A stretch of 64,000 nt of DNA from Pseudorasbora parva (taxonomy: Eukaryota; Chordata; Actinopteri; Cypriniformes; Gobionidae), in assembly GCF_024679245.1 (NCBI RefSeq), contig NC_090183.1, positions 23,239,855 through 23,303,854 of the forward strand. Direction: 5' to 3'. The position numbers and the translations under genes were made by a program. Below are positions 1 to 23,800 of this stretch, in pieces; the first letter of the stretch is position 1, and each line of letters begins with the position of its first letter. The notes beneath the pieces are model-generated. The model had not been told where the DNA came from. It did not search any database and saw only the letters and a list, made by a program, of their open reading frames with translations.

Positions 1-635
1 GTGAATACTCTCGCCCGTCTGCAGCTGCAGTCAAGGTGTAGTTACGCTTAAGTGTTGCTCACGCGCTGCTCAAGCTTGTGGTGTGAAACAGGCGTAAGAT
101 TGAACATTGGTCTGGGGAGTCTGCTCTGTATTTTCTACTGCACAAGAGGCGTAATCAAGGAGCATAATTCAAATGACTCTGTATGCAACTGGATAGTCCT
201 TCAACCAATCAGACCACAAGAGGCATGATCAACAGGCAACGACCCATCACTTCTCTATCCATCATTGTGTGAAACCCGCTAATAGCGCGGCAGGTGGATT
301 GGTCTGTGATTGTTCCCGCAAAAGTGTAACAGAAGCAATAGAAATGAATGTACAGGTTTCCAGACTGAGCTGCAGGGTGAAATTAAATCACCGGCCGATC
401 AGGCTGGGTTTACCCAGTCTAACATTAATTTGCTTCTCTTGAAAATGTGACATTAACAGTGAGACATTTGAGATAAAACTAACTTTTGAGGATGTCTATT
501 TATAAAAAAATAAAAAACAACGTTTTCTTTCAAGGTAAGGGTTAAGTTAATTAAAGCTGTATTTAAAATAATAGAAGTTTATGGATTTATCTTTTAGATC
601 ACCAAGTAAACATGCATGTGTGTGTCTTTCTTCAC
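1..635. other. gga3 intron 16, no feature recognised
   Basis: Lies between the last visible gga3 exon and the window edge. I looked for the final ear exon on the minus strand and did not find it. Confidence 0.6.
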
Positions 636-11754
<11,119 letters not shown>

Positions 11755-11805
11755 CATCATCAAACAATTGCATAGCTGACGAGAGCGAGCGAACTACACA
11801 TACCC

Positions 11806-11815
11806 GTCATGTGAC
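11806..11815. promoter_or_regulatory. Extended E-box (M-box/CLEAR-like) upstream of gga3
   Basis: GTCATGTGAC lies 52 bp upstream of the gga3 start codon. It matches the MITF M-box core and differs by one base from the CLEAR element GTCACGTGAC bound by TFEB/TFE3. Function is inferred from position only. Confidence 0.4.
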
Positions 11816-11879
11816 ATCCTCGTGCCTCTCTGTGTGAATCAGACGGCCTGTGGTCGTCCGAGAGAAGGCGATCGAAGTT

Positions 11880-13087
<1,208 letters not shown>

Positions 13088-14261
13088 ATTGGTTCAGGCT
13101 TGTGGTGAGAGACGGAATGAGGGGAAACAAAATTGTAGACCTGCACCAGGCTGGGAAGACTGAATCTGCAATAGGTCAGCAGCTTGTTTGAAGAAAACAA
13201 CTGTGGGAGCAATTATTAGAAAATGGAAGACATACAAGACCAATGAAGATCTCCCTTTATCTGAGGCTCCACACAAGAGCTCACCCCGTGGGGTCAAAAT
13301 TATCACAAGAACAGTGAGCAAAAATCCCAGAACCACACTGGGGGACCTAGTTAATGACCTGCAGAGAGCTGGGACCAAAGTTAAAAAAGGCTACCATCAG
13401 TAACAAACTACGCCGCCTTGGACTCAAATCCTGCAGTGCCAGAAATCTTCCCCTGCTTAAGCCATGTACATGTCTGAGCCCATCTGAAGTTTGCTAAAGA
13501 GCATTTGGATGATCCAGAAGAGGATTTGGAGATCATGCTCAGATGAAACTAAAATAGAACTTTTTGGTAAAACCCAACTTGTCGTGTTTGGAGGAGAAAG
13601 TATGCTAAGTTGCACCACACCTACTGTGAAGCATGGGATTGGGATGTCATCATGCTTTGGGCTGTTTTTCTTCAAAGGGACCAGGACAACCGATCCGTGT
13701 AAAGGAAAGAATGAATGGGGCCATGTATCGTGAAAAATTTGAGTAAAAACCTCCTTTCATCAGCAAGGGCATTGAAACTGAAACGTGGCTGGGTCTTTCA
13801 GCATGACAATGATCCCAAACACACCACCCGGGCAAGACTGGCTTCGTAATAAGCATTTCTAGGTCCTGGAGTGACCTAGCCATTCTCCAGATCTCCAACC
13901 CATAGAAAATATTTGGAGGGAGTTAAAAATCAGTGTTTCCAGCTACAAAACATCACTGCTCTAGAGGAGATCTGCATGGAGGAATGGGCCAAACTACCAG
14001 CAACAATGTGTAAGAACCTTGTGGCAACTTACAGAAAATATGTGACCTCTGTCATTGCCAACAAAGGGTATATAACAAAGAATTACGATTAACTTTTGTT
14101 ATTGATCAAATACTTATTTTCCACCATAATTTATAAATTCTTTAAAGATCAGACAATGTGATTTTCAGGATTTTTTTTTCTCATTCTGTCTCTCATAGTT
14201 AGAGTGTACCTATGATAAAAATGACAGCCCTCTCTCATGACTAAATACTTTTTTTGCCCCA
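13088..14261 (+). mobile_element. Tc1-like transposase fossil, left end lost
   Basis: The plus strand carries a decayed Tc1 transposase: TTVGAIIRKWKTYKTNEDL early, then TKIELFGKTQLVVFGGES in another frame and a C-terminal [20 protein letters not shown] end. Its right terminus is AAATACTTTTTTTGCCCC at about 14260. Several frameshifts and stops. Confidence 0.85.
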
Positions 14262-14265
14262 TATA

Positions 14266-15836
14266 CAGGTCCTTCTCAAAAAATTAGCATATGTGATAAA
14301 AGTTCATTATTTTCCATAATGTAATGATAAAAATTAAACTTTCATATATTTTAGATTCATTGCACTCCAACTGAAATATTTCAGGTCTTTTATTGTTTTA
14401 ATACTGTTGATTTTGGCATACAGCTCATGAAAACCCAAAATCTAAAAAAATTAGCATATTTCATCCGACCAATAAAAGAAAAGTGTTTTTAATACAAAAA
14501 AAGTCAACCTTCAAATAATTATGTTCAGTTATGCACTCAATACTTGGTCGGGAATCCTTTTGCAGAAATGACTGCTTCAATGCGGCGTGGCATGGAGGCA
14601 ATCAGCCTGTGGCACTGCTGAGGTGTTATGGAGGCCCAGGATGCTTCGATAGTGGCCTTAAGCTCATCCAGAGTGTTGGGTCTTGCGTCCCTCAACTTTC
14701 TCTTCAAAATATCCCACAGATTCTCTATGGGGTTCAGGTCAGGAGAGTTGGCAGGCCAATTGAGCACAGTAATACCATGATCAGTAAACCATTTACCAGT
14801 GGTTTTGGCACTGTGAGCAGGTGCCAGGTCGTGCTGAAAAACGAAATCTTCATCTCCATAAAGCTTTTCAGCAGATGGAAGCATGAAGTGCTCCAAAATC
14901 TCCTGATAGCTATCTGCATTGACCCTGCCCTTGATAAAACACAGTGGACCAACACCAGCAGCTGACATGGCACCTCAGACCATCACTGACTGTGGGTACT
15001 TGACACTGGACTTCAGGCATTTTGGCTTTTCCTTCTCCCCAGTCTTCCTCCAGACTCTGGCACCTTGATTTCCGAATGACATGCAAAATTTGCTTTCATC
15101 CGAAAAAAGTACTTTGGACCACTTAGCAACAGTCCATTGCTGCTTCTCTGTAGCCCAAAGTGGCTTGACCTGGGGAATGCGGCACCTGTAGCCCATTTCC
15201 TGCACATGCCTGTGCACGGTGGTTCTGGATGTTTCTACTCCAGACTCAGTCCACTGCTTCCGCAGGTCCCCCAAGGTCTGGAATCGGTCCTTCTCCTCAA
15301 TCTTCCTCAGGGTCTGGCCACCTCTTCTCGTTGTGCAGCGTTTTTTGCCACACTTTTTCCTTCCCACAGACTTCCCACTGAGGTGCCTTGATACAGCACT
15401 CTGGGAACAGCCTATTCGTTCAGAAACTTCTTTCTGTGTCTTACCCTCTCGCTTGAGGGTGTCAATGATGGCCTTCTGGACAGGGTCGGGTCGGCAGTCT
15501 TACCCATGATTGCGGTTTTGAGTAATGAATCAGGCTGGGAGTTTTTAAAAGCCTCAGGAATCTTTTGCAGGTGTTTAGAGTTAATTAGCTGATTCAGATT
15601 ATTAGTTTAATAGCTCGTTTAGAGAACATTTTCATGATATGCTAATTTTTTGAGATAGGAATTTTGGGTTTTCATGAGCTGTATGCCAAAATCATCAGTA
15701 TTAAAACAATAAAAGACCTGAAATATTTCAGTTGGTGTGCAATGAATCTAAAATATATGAAAGTTTAATTTTTATCATTACATTATGGAAAATAATGAAC
15801 TTTTATCACATATGCTAATTTTTTGAGAAGGATTTG
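14266..15836 (-). mobile_element. Tc1-like element, copy A, with long inverted ends
   Basis: Starts CAGGTCCTTCTCAAAAAATT after a TA and ends with the inverted sequence before TA at 15837; inverted ends span roughly 200 bp. Transposase on the minus strand has an in-frame stop where Trp stands in other copies (SVMV then TGA) and a frameshift near its N-terminus. It is inserted at the terminal TA of the older Tc1 fossil on its left. Confidence 0.95.
14537..15522 (-). pseudogene. Tc1 transposase pseudogene of copy A
   Basis: N-terminal HTH segment and DD34E catalytic domain are recognisable: VLFSDESKF, FQHDLAPAHSAK and NSPDLNPIENLW, with 34 residues between the second Asp and the Glu. Broken by TGG to TGA at about 14990 and by a frameshift upstream of GRKKCGKKRCTT. 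Confidence 0.9.
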
Positions 15837-15839
15837 TAT

Positions 15840-16960
15840 ATATGATGTTGACAGGTTTGAAAGGCTGATGTGATACTAATTCTTTGATTTTAAATAAATC
15901 AAAGACTGTTGAAATGATTCTCGATCCTAGATCTGTGGGGGACCACAGTCCTGTACATGTTAATATGATTGAACCGGTTTCTTCCTTTTTTAAGCTACAC
16001 TGTGTAACTTTTTTAGTTTATTCTTAGCTAAAAACAGTTCTTTCAAAAATATATGTGCTCATTAATGTATATTTATTTATTTCAAGTAATAAAGTATTCT
16101 CGTAAGTTTATAATATGCCATTGAAAATACATACGGGCGAGGGGTTCGAATGCCGGTCGCCATGCTGCTCCTCCATCTTGAAAGTACATTAGCCAAAGAG
16201 GGACATACCCATAAATTCAGGCTTCGCCTTTTGCGTTTTAACACTTGATGGCACCGTGTCGAATGTGAAGAGGGGGATTGCCATGTTAATCTTGGACTAA
16301 ATCGGCCACCGAGTTTTAGGAGTTAAAACGAAATCAGAATTGAGAGGAACAGAAACTGATATTCACTGGATGGTCATATACCTTTTCAACGCTAGATGGG
16401 GGAAAATATCACACAGTGTAGCTTTAAGTACTTGGGTGTTTACGTGAACAATTTATTATGCTGGTCTTCTCACATCCGCAGTGTTTTAGATCTCCTACGA
16501 AGGTTAAGTGTTTGGGGTGAACCAGAATATATTTTAAAAAAAATATCAGTCTGTATTTGAGAGTTTAATAAGATGTGGTAACACTGCATGGTATGGTACA
16601 TTCTGCTAAAAAAATATAGGGTTGGAGAAAAAACAAACCTAAAAATCTATTTTTAAGCAAGCTGAAAAAATTGTTGCTGATGATACACACATTTTACATG
16701 TGAATTTGTTACCATCAGGGAGACTATTTAGAAGTCTGATGTGTCAAATAGTTACAAAAATTATTTTGTGCCAACTGTGGTTAACATTTTAAACAGAATC
16801 TCATGACTTAAGATATGATGCTGTATTTTTTTATACATTGTAATTTTTTTTTTATGTATTAAAATTTATTTAATGCATAGTATTTGTGTACTGGCCGTGT
16901 CATGATGACCAAGACAAAATTCCCAGGAATGGGACAAAGTATATTCGATTCTAGTTTAGA
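15840..16960 (+). pseudogene. Non-LTR retrotransposon reverse transcriptase fragment, split by a MITE
   Basis: Plus strand reads EMILDPRSVGDHSPVHV up to 15990 and, after the MITE, KYLGVYVNNLLCWSSHIRSV then LDLLRRLSVWG. This is the C-terminal part of a LINE reverse transcriptase with later stops. The clade is uncertain. Confidence 0.7.
15995..16422. mobile_element. MITE inserted in the LINE fragment
   Basis: Inverted ends GCTACACTGTGT and ACACAGTGTAGC, flanked on both sides by TTTAA, which is the target duplication. 428 bp, no coding capacity. Confidence 0.9.
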
Positions 16961-16979
16961 AAATGCTTAGAGTGAGAGT

Positions 16980-17645
16980 GAGAGAGATAAACTTATTTAT
17001 TAAACTCAAAACAGCAGACTTTATAGTTTATAAACAAGACAATGAAAATGCTCTCAAATTTTGTAAAATAAACTTACAGCAGCCAACATGACTGAACATT
17101 TTTTTCATACATATTAGCCCAAACAGAAACTTTAATGTAGGCCGTTTTATAAACTAATATAAAATTCAGAACCTTTTACAAGATAGCATGTACTAACAAC
17201 ACAGGAACAAGTTAGAGCATCTTCGAATGATATTGCAATAACCCTTCACTATAAAAAATAAATATACAACTGTACAAACAAATTTTACAATGTATCAAAT
17301 TAAAAAATAAAAATAACAATAAAAAAGACACCTGCCATTCATGTACACTGCTGGTGACTCAGTTTTGGGGCTGGCAGTGATTGCTTTTCTTATTGCAGCG
17401 AATCACCAGTGCAGATTCAAGACACTGACCTCAAAAGAGAAAACCAAACCTGAACATTCTGAGGAGCTAAACTCAAACGCAGAACACTACACATGCAAAT
17501 GCATGAACAACAAGCTCTGCCAATCTGCTCCACGGTACTATTACATGGGGTTTCCACTTCTTTCTCCCATGCAGTACCTTTTAGGCCTTTGGTGAACACT
17601 GATCGCTTGAAACCCTAATGCTAAACAAGGAACCTCATTCTCTCC
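16980..17645 (-). other. mif4gd: Probable mif4gd 3' UTR
   Basis: From the stop codon to the first AATAAA no recognisable transposon is seen, unlike the flanking DNA, which suits a retained UTR. Extent is inferred. Confidence 0.5.
16996..17001 (-). promoter_or_regulatory. Candidate poly(A) signal of mif4gd
   Basis: AATAAA on the minus strand, the first one downstream of the mif4gd stop codon, giving a 3' UTR of about 650 nt. No cDNA evidence is available. Confidence 0.5.
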
Positions 17646-17873
17646 TCAGTCAGCTACTTCACTGTAGTAGTACTTGTGTGCAGTTTCAGTGAGGGTCCAG
17701 CCACTGGCCCTGAACTCTAAGATCTCCAGGAGCAAGAGCCTTGTCATGGAGCTGAGGTCTTCCTGAAGGAGAAAACCATCCCGCAGCAAGTAAAAGAGCT
17801 GATTCATGCGCTGGCAGTTTGTTTGCTCCAGCTGCTCACCCACACGATGGAGCTGTAAGACTAGACAGTCCAC
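17646..17873 (-). CDS. mif4gd: mif4gd exon 5 (last coding exon)
   Basis: Acceptor CTAACAG. Begins VDCLVLQLHRVGEQLEQ, ends HKYYYSEVAD then TGA. The 3' UTR continues towards 16980. Confidence 0.96.
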   Translation of the reverse strand: MDCLVLQLHRVGEQLEQTNCQRMNQLFYLLRDGFLLQEDLSSMTRLLLLEILEFRASGWTLTETAHKYYYSEVAD

Positions 17874-20800
17874 CTGTTAGAAACACAAAATAAATTCCAT
17901 GGATTAAAATAAGTCAAAGCTGAAATTTGTTACAAATGGCCAAAGAAATCATGTACTGTCTGTGACAGTAGGTAGGTACACACAAAAAAAGTGGTAAGTT
18001 GTGTAAAATGCAAGCGTGTAGTATAAAAACAATCTGGACATGCGACATTCAGCATAGGGATGTCACCTGGATCACCTTTAAAAATCGTATCGATAAATCA
18101 ATAAAGCAAGCACAAATGCATTTAGTAATAACTTGTGAAAACACTGCCTATAACAATCAACTGACACTAAAGTACACATTACAACTTGACTACTATATAT
18201 ATCAATTCTGGAAAACTTTGCTCAGGCTTACAGTGCCTTGCGACAGTATTCGGCCCCCTTGAACTTTGTGACTTTTAGCCACATTTAAGGCTTCAAACAA
18301 AGATATAAAACTGTATTTTTTTGTGAAGAATCAACAACAGGTGGGACACAATCATGAAGTGGAATGAAATTTATGGGATATTTCAAACTTTTTTAACAAA
18401 TCAAAAACAAAAAATTGGGCGTGCAAAATTATTCAGCCCCTTTACTTTCAGTGCAGCAAACTCTCTCCAAAGTTCAGTGAGGATCTCTGAGGGTGCTTTC
18501 ACACCTACCTTGTTTGGTCCGGATTTTCAGACTTTTCAGTTTGGTACGAACCAAAATTACAGGTGTGAAACCTCCGGTGAAACCGGACCATGGTCCGGAC
18601 TAAACAGACGAAATTTGGTCCGACGAAAAGAGGTAGTCTCGGTCCGGACCAAACAGAACAAAGGTTCGGTTCGTTTCTTGTGTGAAAGCATTTTCTGTAT
18701 AGTTCGGACTTTCAGACCATTTACAGGAAGTTCTGGTGTAGGATTAGTGAAAAAACACAGATTAAACTCACTGCACATGTGAGCAGCAGTGATGGAGCGC
18801 GCAGCATTTTAACCAGAACCGCTTGTGTACTCATGTCAGCTCGCGTGAACAGCGTGCTCTGCTTGACTATATGAGTTTCTTTTTATTTATGAGACCGCTC
18901 CAGTTCATGTGCAACGCAAATGATCACTCCGTCACGGGATGTCTGCTATATTATTTATTTAAGCTTATTTATTAAATTTAGGCAAACGATGAAACATTTA
19001 TTAAAATTAAAGCAGCACTAGGTAACTTTTCAACCTTCATAATATATTTTTTAAGACTCTTGTGATGATAAATCGACTTACAATAGGTTGAATGACACGT
19101 CTGCCATAGCCTGATGGGGTCTGTATCGTTTTTAATCGTACTTTTAAACTTCGGGTTTCGGGTAGTAACCCGAGAAAAAAAAAAGAACTACAAAATTCGA
19201 CTGCTTTACGGCATATACGTCACTTCCACCAACACACACACTTCCTTAAATTCGGACGTGCGAGCCCAACTTTGTTCGTCGGATAATATAGTCATGTCCG
19301 AAGCAGCAGAGACAAATAAGAAAGAAAAGGTTTTGTTGGAGGAAAGCAATAAGAGGAAATGAAAAAGTGATGGGATTAAAGGCAGGACGAGGATCAAAAT
19401 GTGACCAGCATTTGCTCGTCGGCGTGAGCTGAAGGAGGCATGCCCGACCGATGCTGTCATGCTTGTTACGGTGAGCTACCACTGAAACATTGAACTGAAG
19501 TATCATATAGATTCTGTAAAACGGTAACCAATAGACTACTATAATGACGCTGGCTTGTAAACGTGAGCATCATGATTATTTGGCGTTTGAAAAAAATAAA
19601 ACCCATGAAATTATATTCATATGACATGCTGAAACATATGCCACTGACTGTAACGTTACCTTGGATGAAGACATTTCACACGCGACGCCAGAAGAACTCA
19701 TCTTGCAGTGTTCAGGGGAACTGTTAGTGCTGCACCGACCCGCGGGACGCTTTTATGAAGTTATTTGGCCCGCACCGCACCACTGTATATATTTTTACAA
19801 CCCGCCGCGCACCCGCGACCATTAAATAGACATACGGGGTCCGCGGGTTATGAGACGAGCCACGCATCACTAGTTCAGGGCTATCAGGGTTGTCATGTCA
19901 ACAAATGCACGCGCGATGGCATCCCCTGTTGTAGGATGACAGCTCTTACGACAGTAGTTGAGGACATTATTTTTTCCAAACTGTAGGGGGACCCCGAGAG
20001 CAAAAGTAGCCAAGTGGGGCTTTAAGATACAAAATAAAGCTTTCTACAAAACAAATCTTAATGTCTTTGACATATATTGCACATTTCATAATCAATTTAG
20101 CCTAGATGAAATTTAAAAATAACATTATAATATTTAAACATAACTATAAAATAAAATACATTGTTTGGCTAAAAAGCCTATCTTTTAGGAGCTCCTCCTT
20201 TCCTGTCGGCGCCGATAAAATGTTTGCACAACGAGGACGTTCATTTGGTGAATTTGTCTAGAGTATAGTTGGTGCTGCAGATAGTAATGCCATAATATTA
20301 ACAGTATTGGCAACGATGCGTCTGCTGTTCATTCTTGTCAAAAGTTAGCCGCTGAATTGACAACACACTGACGTCAGACGCACGTCCGCTAACAAACCAA
20401 TCAATGTTAAGATGCAGCCCACATAGACGATGACGACAGGACGGCAGTGCGTCATGTAAAGTTCTTTGGTGCGCTGACATAACTGCAATGTGAAAGCAAA
20501 CCAAAACGAACCAAATGTCCAAACACGAACTTTGGTTCGGATCTTAGTGCGGACTTTCAGGTGTGAAAACGCCCTGAATGATCCAATGTTGACCTAAATG
20601 ACTAATGATGATAAATAGAATCCACCTGTGTGTAATCAAGTCTCTGTATAAATGCACCTTCACTGTGATAGTCTCAGAGGTCCGTTTAAAGCACAGAGAG
20701 CATCATAAAGAGTAAGGAACACAACAGGCAGGTCCGAGATACTGTTGTGGAGAAGTTTAAAGCCGGATTTGGATACAAAAAGATTTCCCAAGCTTTAAAC

Positions 20801-23800
20801 ATCCCAATGAGCACTGTGCAAGAGATAATATTGAAATGGAAGGAGTATCAGACCACTGCAAATCTATCAAGACCTGGCCGTCCCTCTAAACTTTCAGCTC
20901 ATACAAGGAGGAGACTGATCAGAGATTCAGCCAAGAGGCCCATGATCACTCTGGATGAACTGCAGAGATCTACAGCTGAGGTGGGAGACTCTGTCCATAG
21001 GACAACAATCAGTCGTATACTGCACAAATCTTGCCTTTCTGGAAGAGTGCCAAGAAGAAAGCCATTTCTTAAAGGGGGGTGAAACACTCAGTTTCAGTCA
21101 ATTTCATGTCAATCTTGGGGCGGTAGTGGCTCAGTGGTTCATGTAGGTTGGCCACAAACCGGAAGGTTGGTGGTCTCTGACCTGAAGCGCGCGCACACGC
21201 CTTTCAGACAACAAATATGCGATCGCCAATCAGTTCTTTCGCGGATTATTATTGGGGTTAGAATGGTCAAACATAAGTAAAAATGCATGGTCTGGGGAGT
21301 ATTCAGGTAAACAGTCGGATATTTCTTTAGTGAGCTTATACAGCTGAGGTAATTAGATCAGTGCAGGTCTTAAGCCAGACCTAATACCTAATACTACATG
21401 CTTGGCTAAATAACTAAAATATATTTACTAAGAATCAGTGTATAGTTAAATTATAGAGTGAAGACTAAGTAAGCAGTTTTATCTTTGATTATTTAATTTC
21501 TTTCTTGACTTGGTACTGTTAAATAGACCTAATGAAGCTGAAAAATAAAGCACTGTTTTTGTCATATTGTTTGTAATTTGCATTTTTTTTTGTGCTTATT
21601 TTTAAAAACAGATACAACTAAAAATCTATATTATAATTATAAGATTACATTTAAAAAATATAAAATTACTCGTATAATAAAATTAGATTTTGGTCATCCC
21701 AACCTGTTGAGAAGTGAAAGGTTAGTGAATGATAACATGATTGATAATGATGATCTTTGTAAAGATCTTCACACTGGCATGCAGTTATTATAGCAAAAAG
21801 AGAAGGGAATGGGCAAAAACCAGGGCAGGAACATGCTGACCAAGTGAATTTTTAGTTAAAAAAAATAAAACAATGAATAATAAGTTATGTTGTCACATTA
21901 TTCATATTACCTGTTTTTTTTTTTTTTTTTACTGTGGTATCGATTTAGTATCGGTATCGAGGTATTTTAGTCTGGTATCGTATCGAAGTCAAAAATTTTG
22001 GTATCGTGACAACACTATTGGCAACAATGCAAAACGTTATGTTTGGCATAAAAGCAACACAGCTCATCCCCCTGAACACACCATCCCCACTGTATAAGAC
22101 CACTGCAAACCTACCAAGACCTGGCCATCCTTCTAAACTTTCAGCTTATACAAGGAGAAGACTGATCAGAGATTCAGCCAAGAGACCCATGATCACTCTG
22201 GATGAACTGCAGAGATCTACAGCTGAGGTGGGAGATTCTGTCCATAGGACAACAATCAGTCGTATACTGCTGCACAAATCTGCCCTTTATGGAAGAGTGG
22301 CAAGAAGAAAAAAGTGTTGTTTAAAGTTTGCCACAAGCCACCTGGGAGACACACCAAACATGTGGAAGAAGGTGCTCTGGTCAGATAAAACCAAAATTGA
22401 ACTTTTTGGCAACAATGCAAAACATTATGTTTGGTGTAAAAGCAACACAGCTCATCCCCCTGAACACACCATCCCCACTGTCAAACATGGTGGTGGCAGC
22501 ATCATGGTTTGGGCCTGCTTTTCTTCAGCAGGGACAGGGAAGATGGTTAAAATTGATGGGAAGATGGATGGAGCCAAATACAGGACCATTCTGGAAGAAA
22601 ACCTGATGGAGTCTGCAAAACACCTGAGACTGGGACGGAGATTTGTCTTCCAACAAGAATATGATCCAAAAAATAAAGCAAAATCTACAATGGAACTGTT
22701 CAAAAATAAACATATCCAGGTGTTAGAATGGCCAAGTCAAAGTCCAGACCTGAATCCAATCGAGAATCTGTGGAAAGAACTGAAAACTGCTGTTCACAAA
22801 CAATCTCCATCCAACCTCACTGAGCTCGAGCTGTTCTGCAAGGAGGAATGGGCAAAAATTTCAGTCTCTCGATGTGCAAAACTGATAGAGACATACCCCA
22901 AGCGACTTACAGCTGTAATCGCAGCAAAAGGTGGTGCTACAAAGTATTAACTTAAGCGGGCCGAATAATTTTGCACGCCCAATTTTTCAGTTTTTGATTT
23001 GTTAAAAAAGTTTGAAATATCCAATAAATTTCATTCCACTTCATGATTGTATCCCACTTGTTGTTGATTCTTCACAAAAATTACAGTTTTATATCTTTAT
23101 GTTTGAAGCCTGAAATGTGGCAAAAGGTCGCAAAGTTCAAAGGGGCCGAATACTTTCGCAAGGCACTGTATAAACACCTTTGAGCTACTTTTGGTCCGTA
23201 ACAATTGTGTTATAGCTGGATGAGCTCTGAGGCACAACCTTCTCATTCATTTCTTCACCAAGTGGCTCACTCGGAAGACAGTAAAAACATGAACAATATG
23301 AAAAGCTGCTTTATAGTTTTAACCGTCATTGTAATTTATTACAACAGAAATTCAGACTCCTGAATTTAGGAGATCATAGATATATTTACGTAGATGCCTC
23401 GTTCGACCAATCCGTGCAAGCACTAATGAGGATTCTATACATATATCTATGATCGCGCCGGTATTTTGACCTTATTCAGCGGAAGTAATGGCGCTGGGGA
23501 ATACTAGATGAGATTCGTCTGATATGAGGTAAAAAATAAATACTGTTGGGTTTCTCGCAGAAACCGATCATTTCGTGTCTTAAAATATCAATGTGTCGCT
23601 ACAAGCCTAAGGGTTTATTATGGATTAATGTGTCTATGTTTTTTACTCTCATAGAATTACACCCCATTGACATGCATTATATGACTGGCACACAGCAACG
23701 GTTGGTGTTAAAAATCTTCATTTGTGTTCTACCAACGAAACAAACACACATCATGGATGCCCTGGTAATAAGCAGATTAAAGGTAGCGTTACATAGATGT

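Larger units (their letters stand above)
18231..23168 (+). mobile_element. Tc1-like element in mif4gd intron 4, expanded by nested insertions
   Basis: Ends CAGTGCCTTGCGACAGTATT at 18231 and the inverted match ending 23168, each bordered by TA. Inverted ends run about 200 bp. Transposase sequence is found at 20740-21080 and 22097-22950. It is interrupted by a PIF-like element (18491-20574) and by about 1 kb of foreign DNA (21085-22010). Confidence 0.9.

Noticed and set aside
1..635. Final gga3 ear exon
   Set aside because: No minus-strand reading resembling KVRLRYKL or the FPP..W end was found; it should be outside the window.
18354..18782. 142-codon plus-strand frame
   Set aside because: Runs from a Tc1 inverted end into the nested PIF-like element; no domain.
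21113..21190. Possible tRNA gene
   Set aside because: An A-box-like motif is present but no acceptor or anticodon stem and a broken B-box; it is a SINE head.
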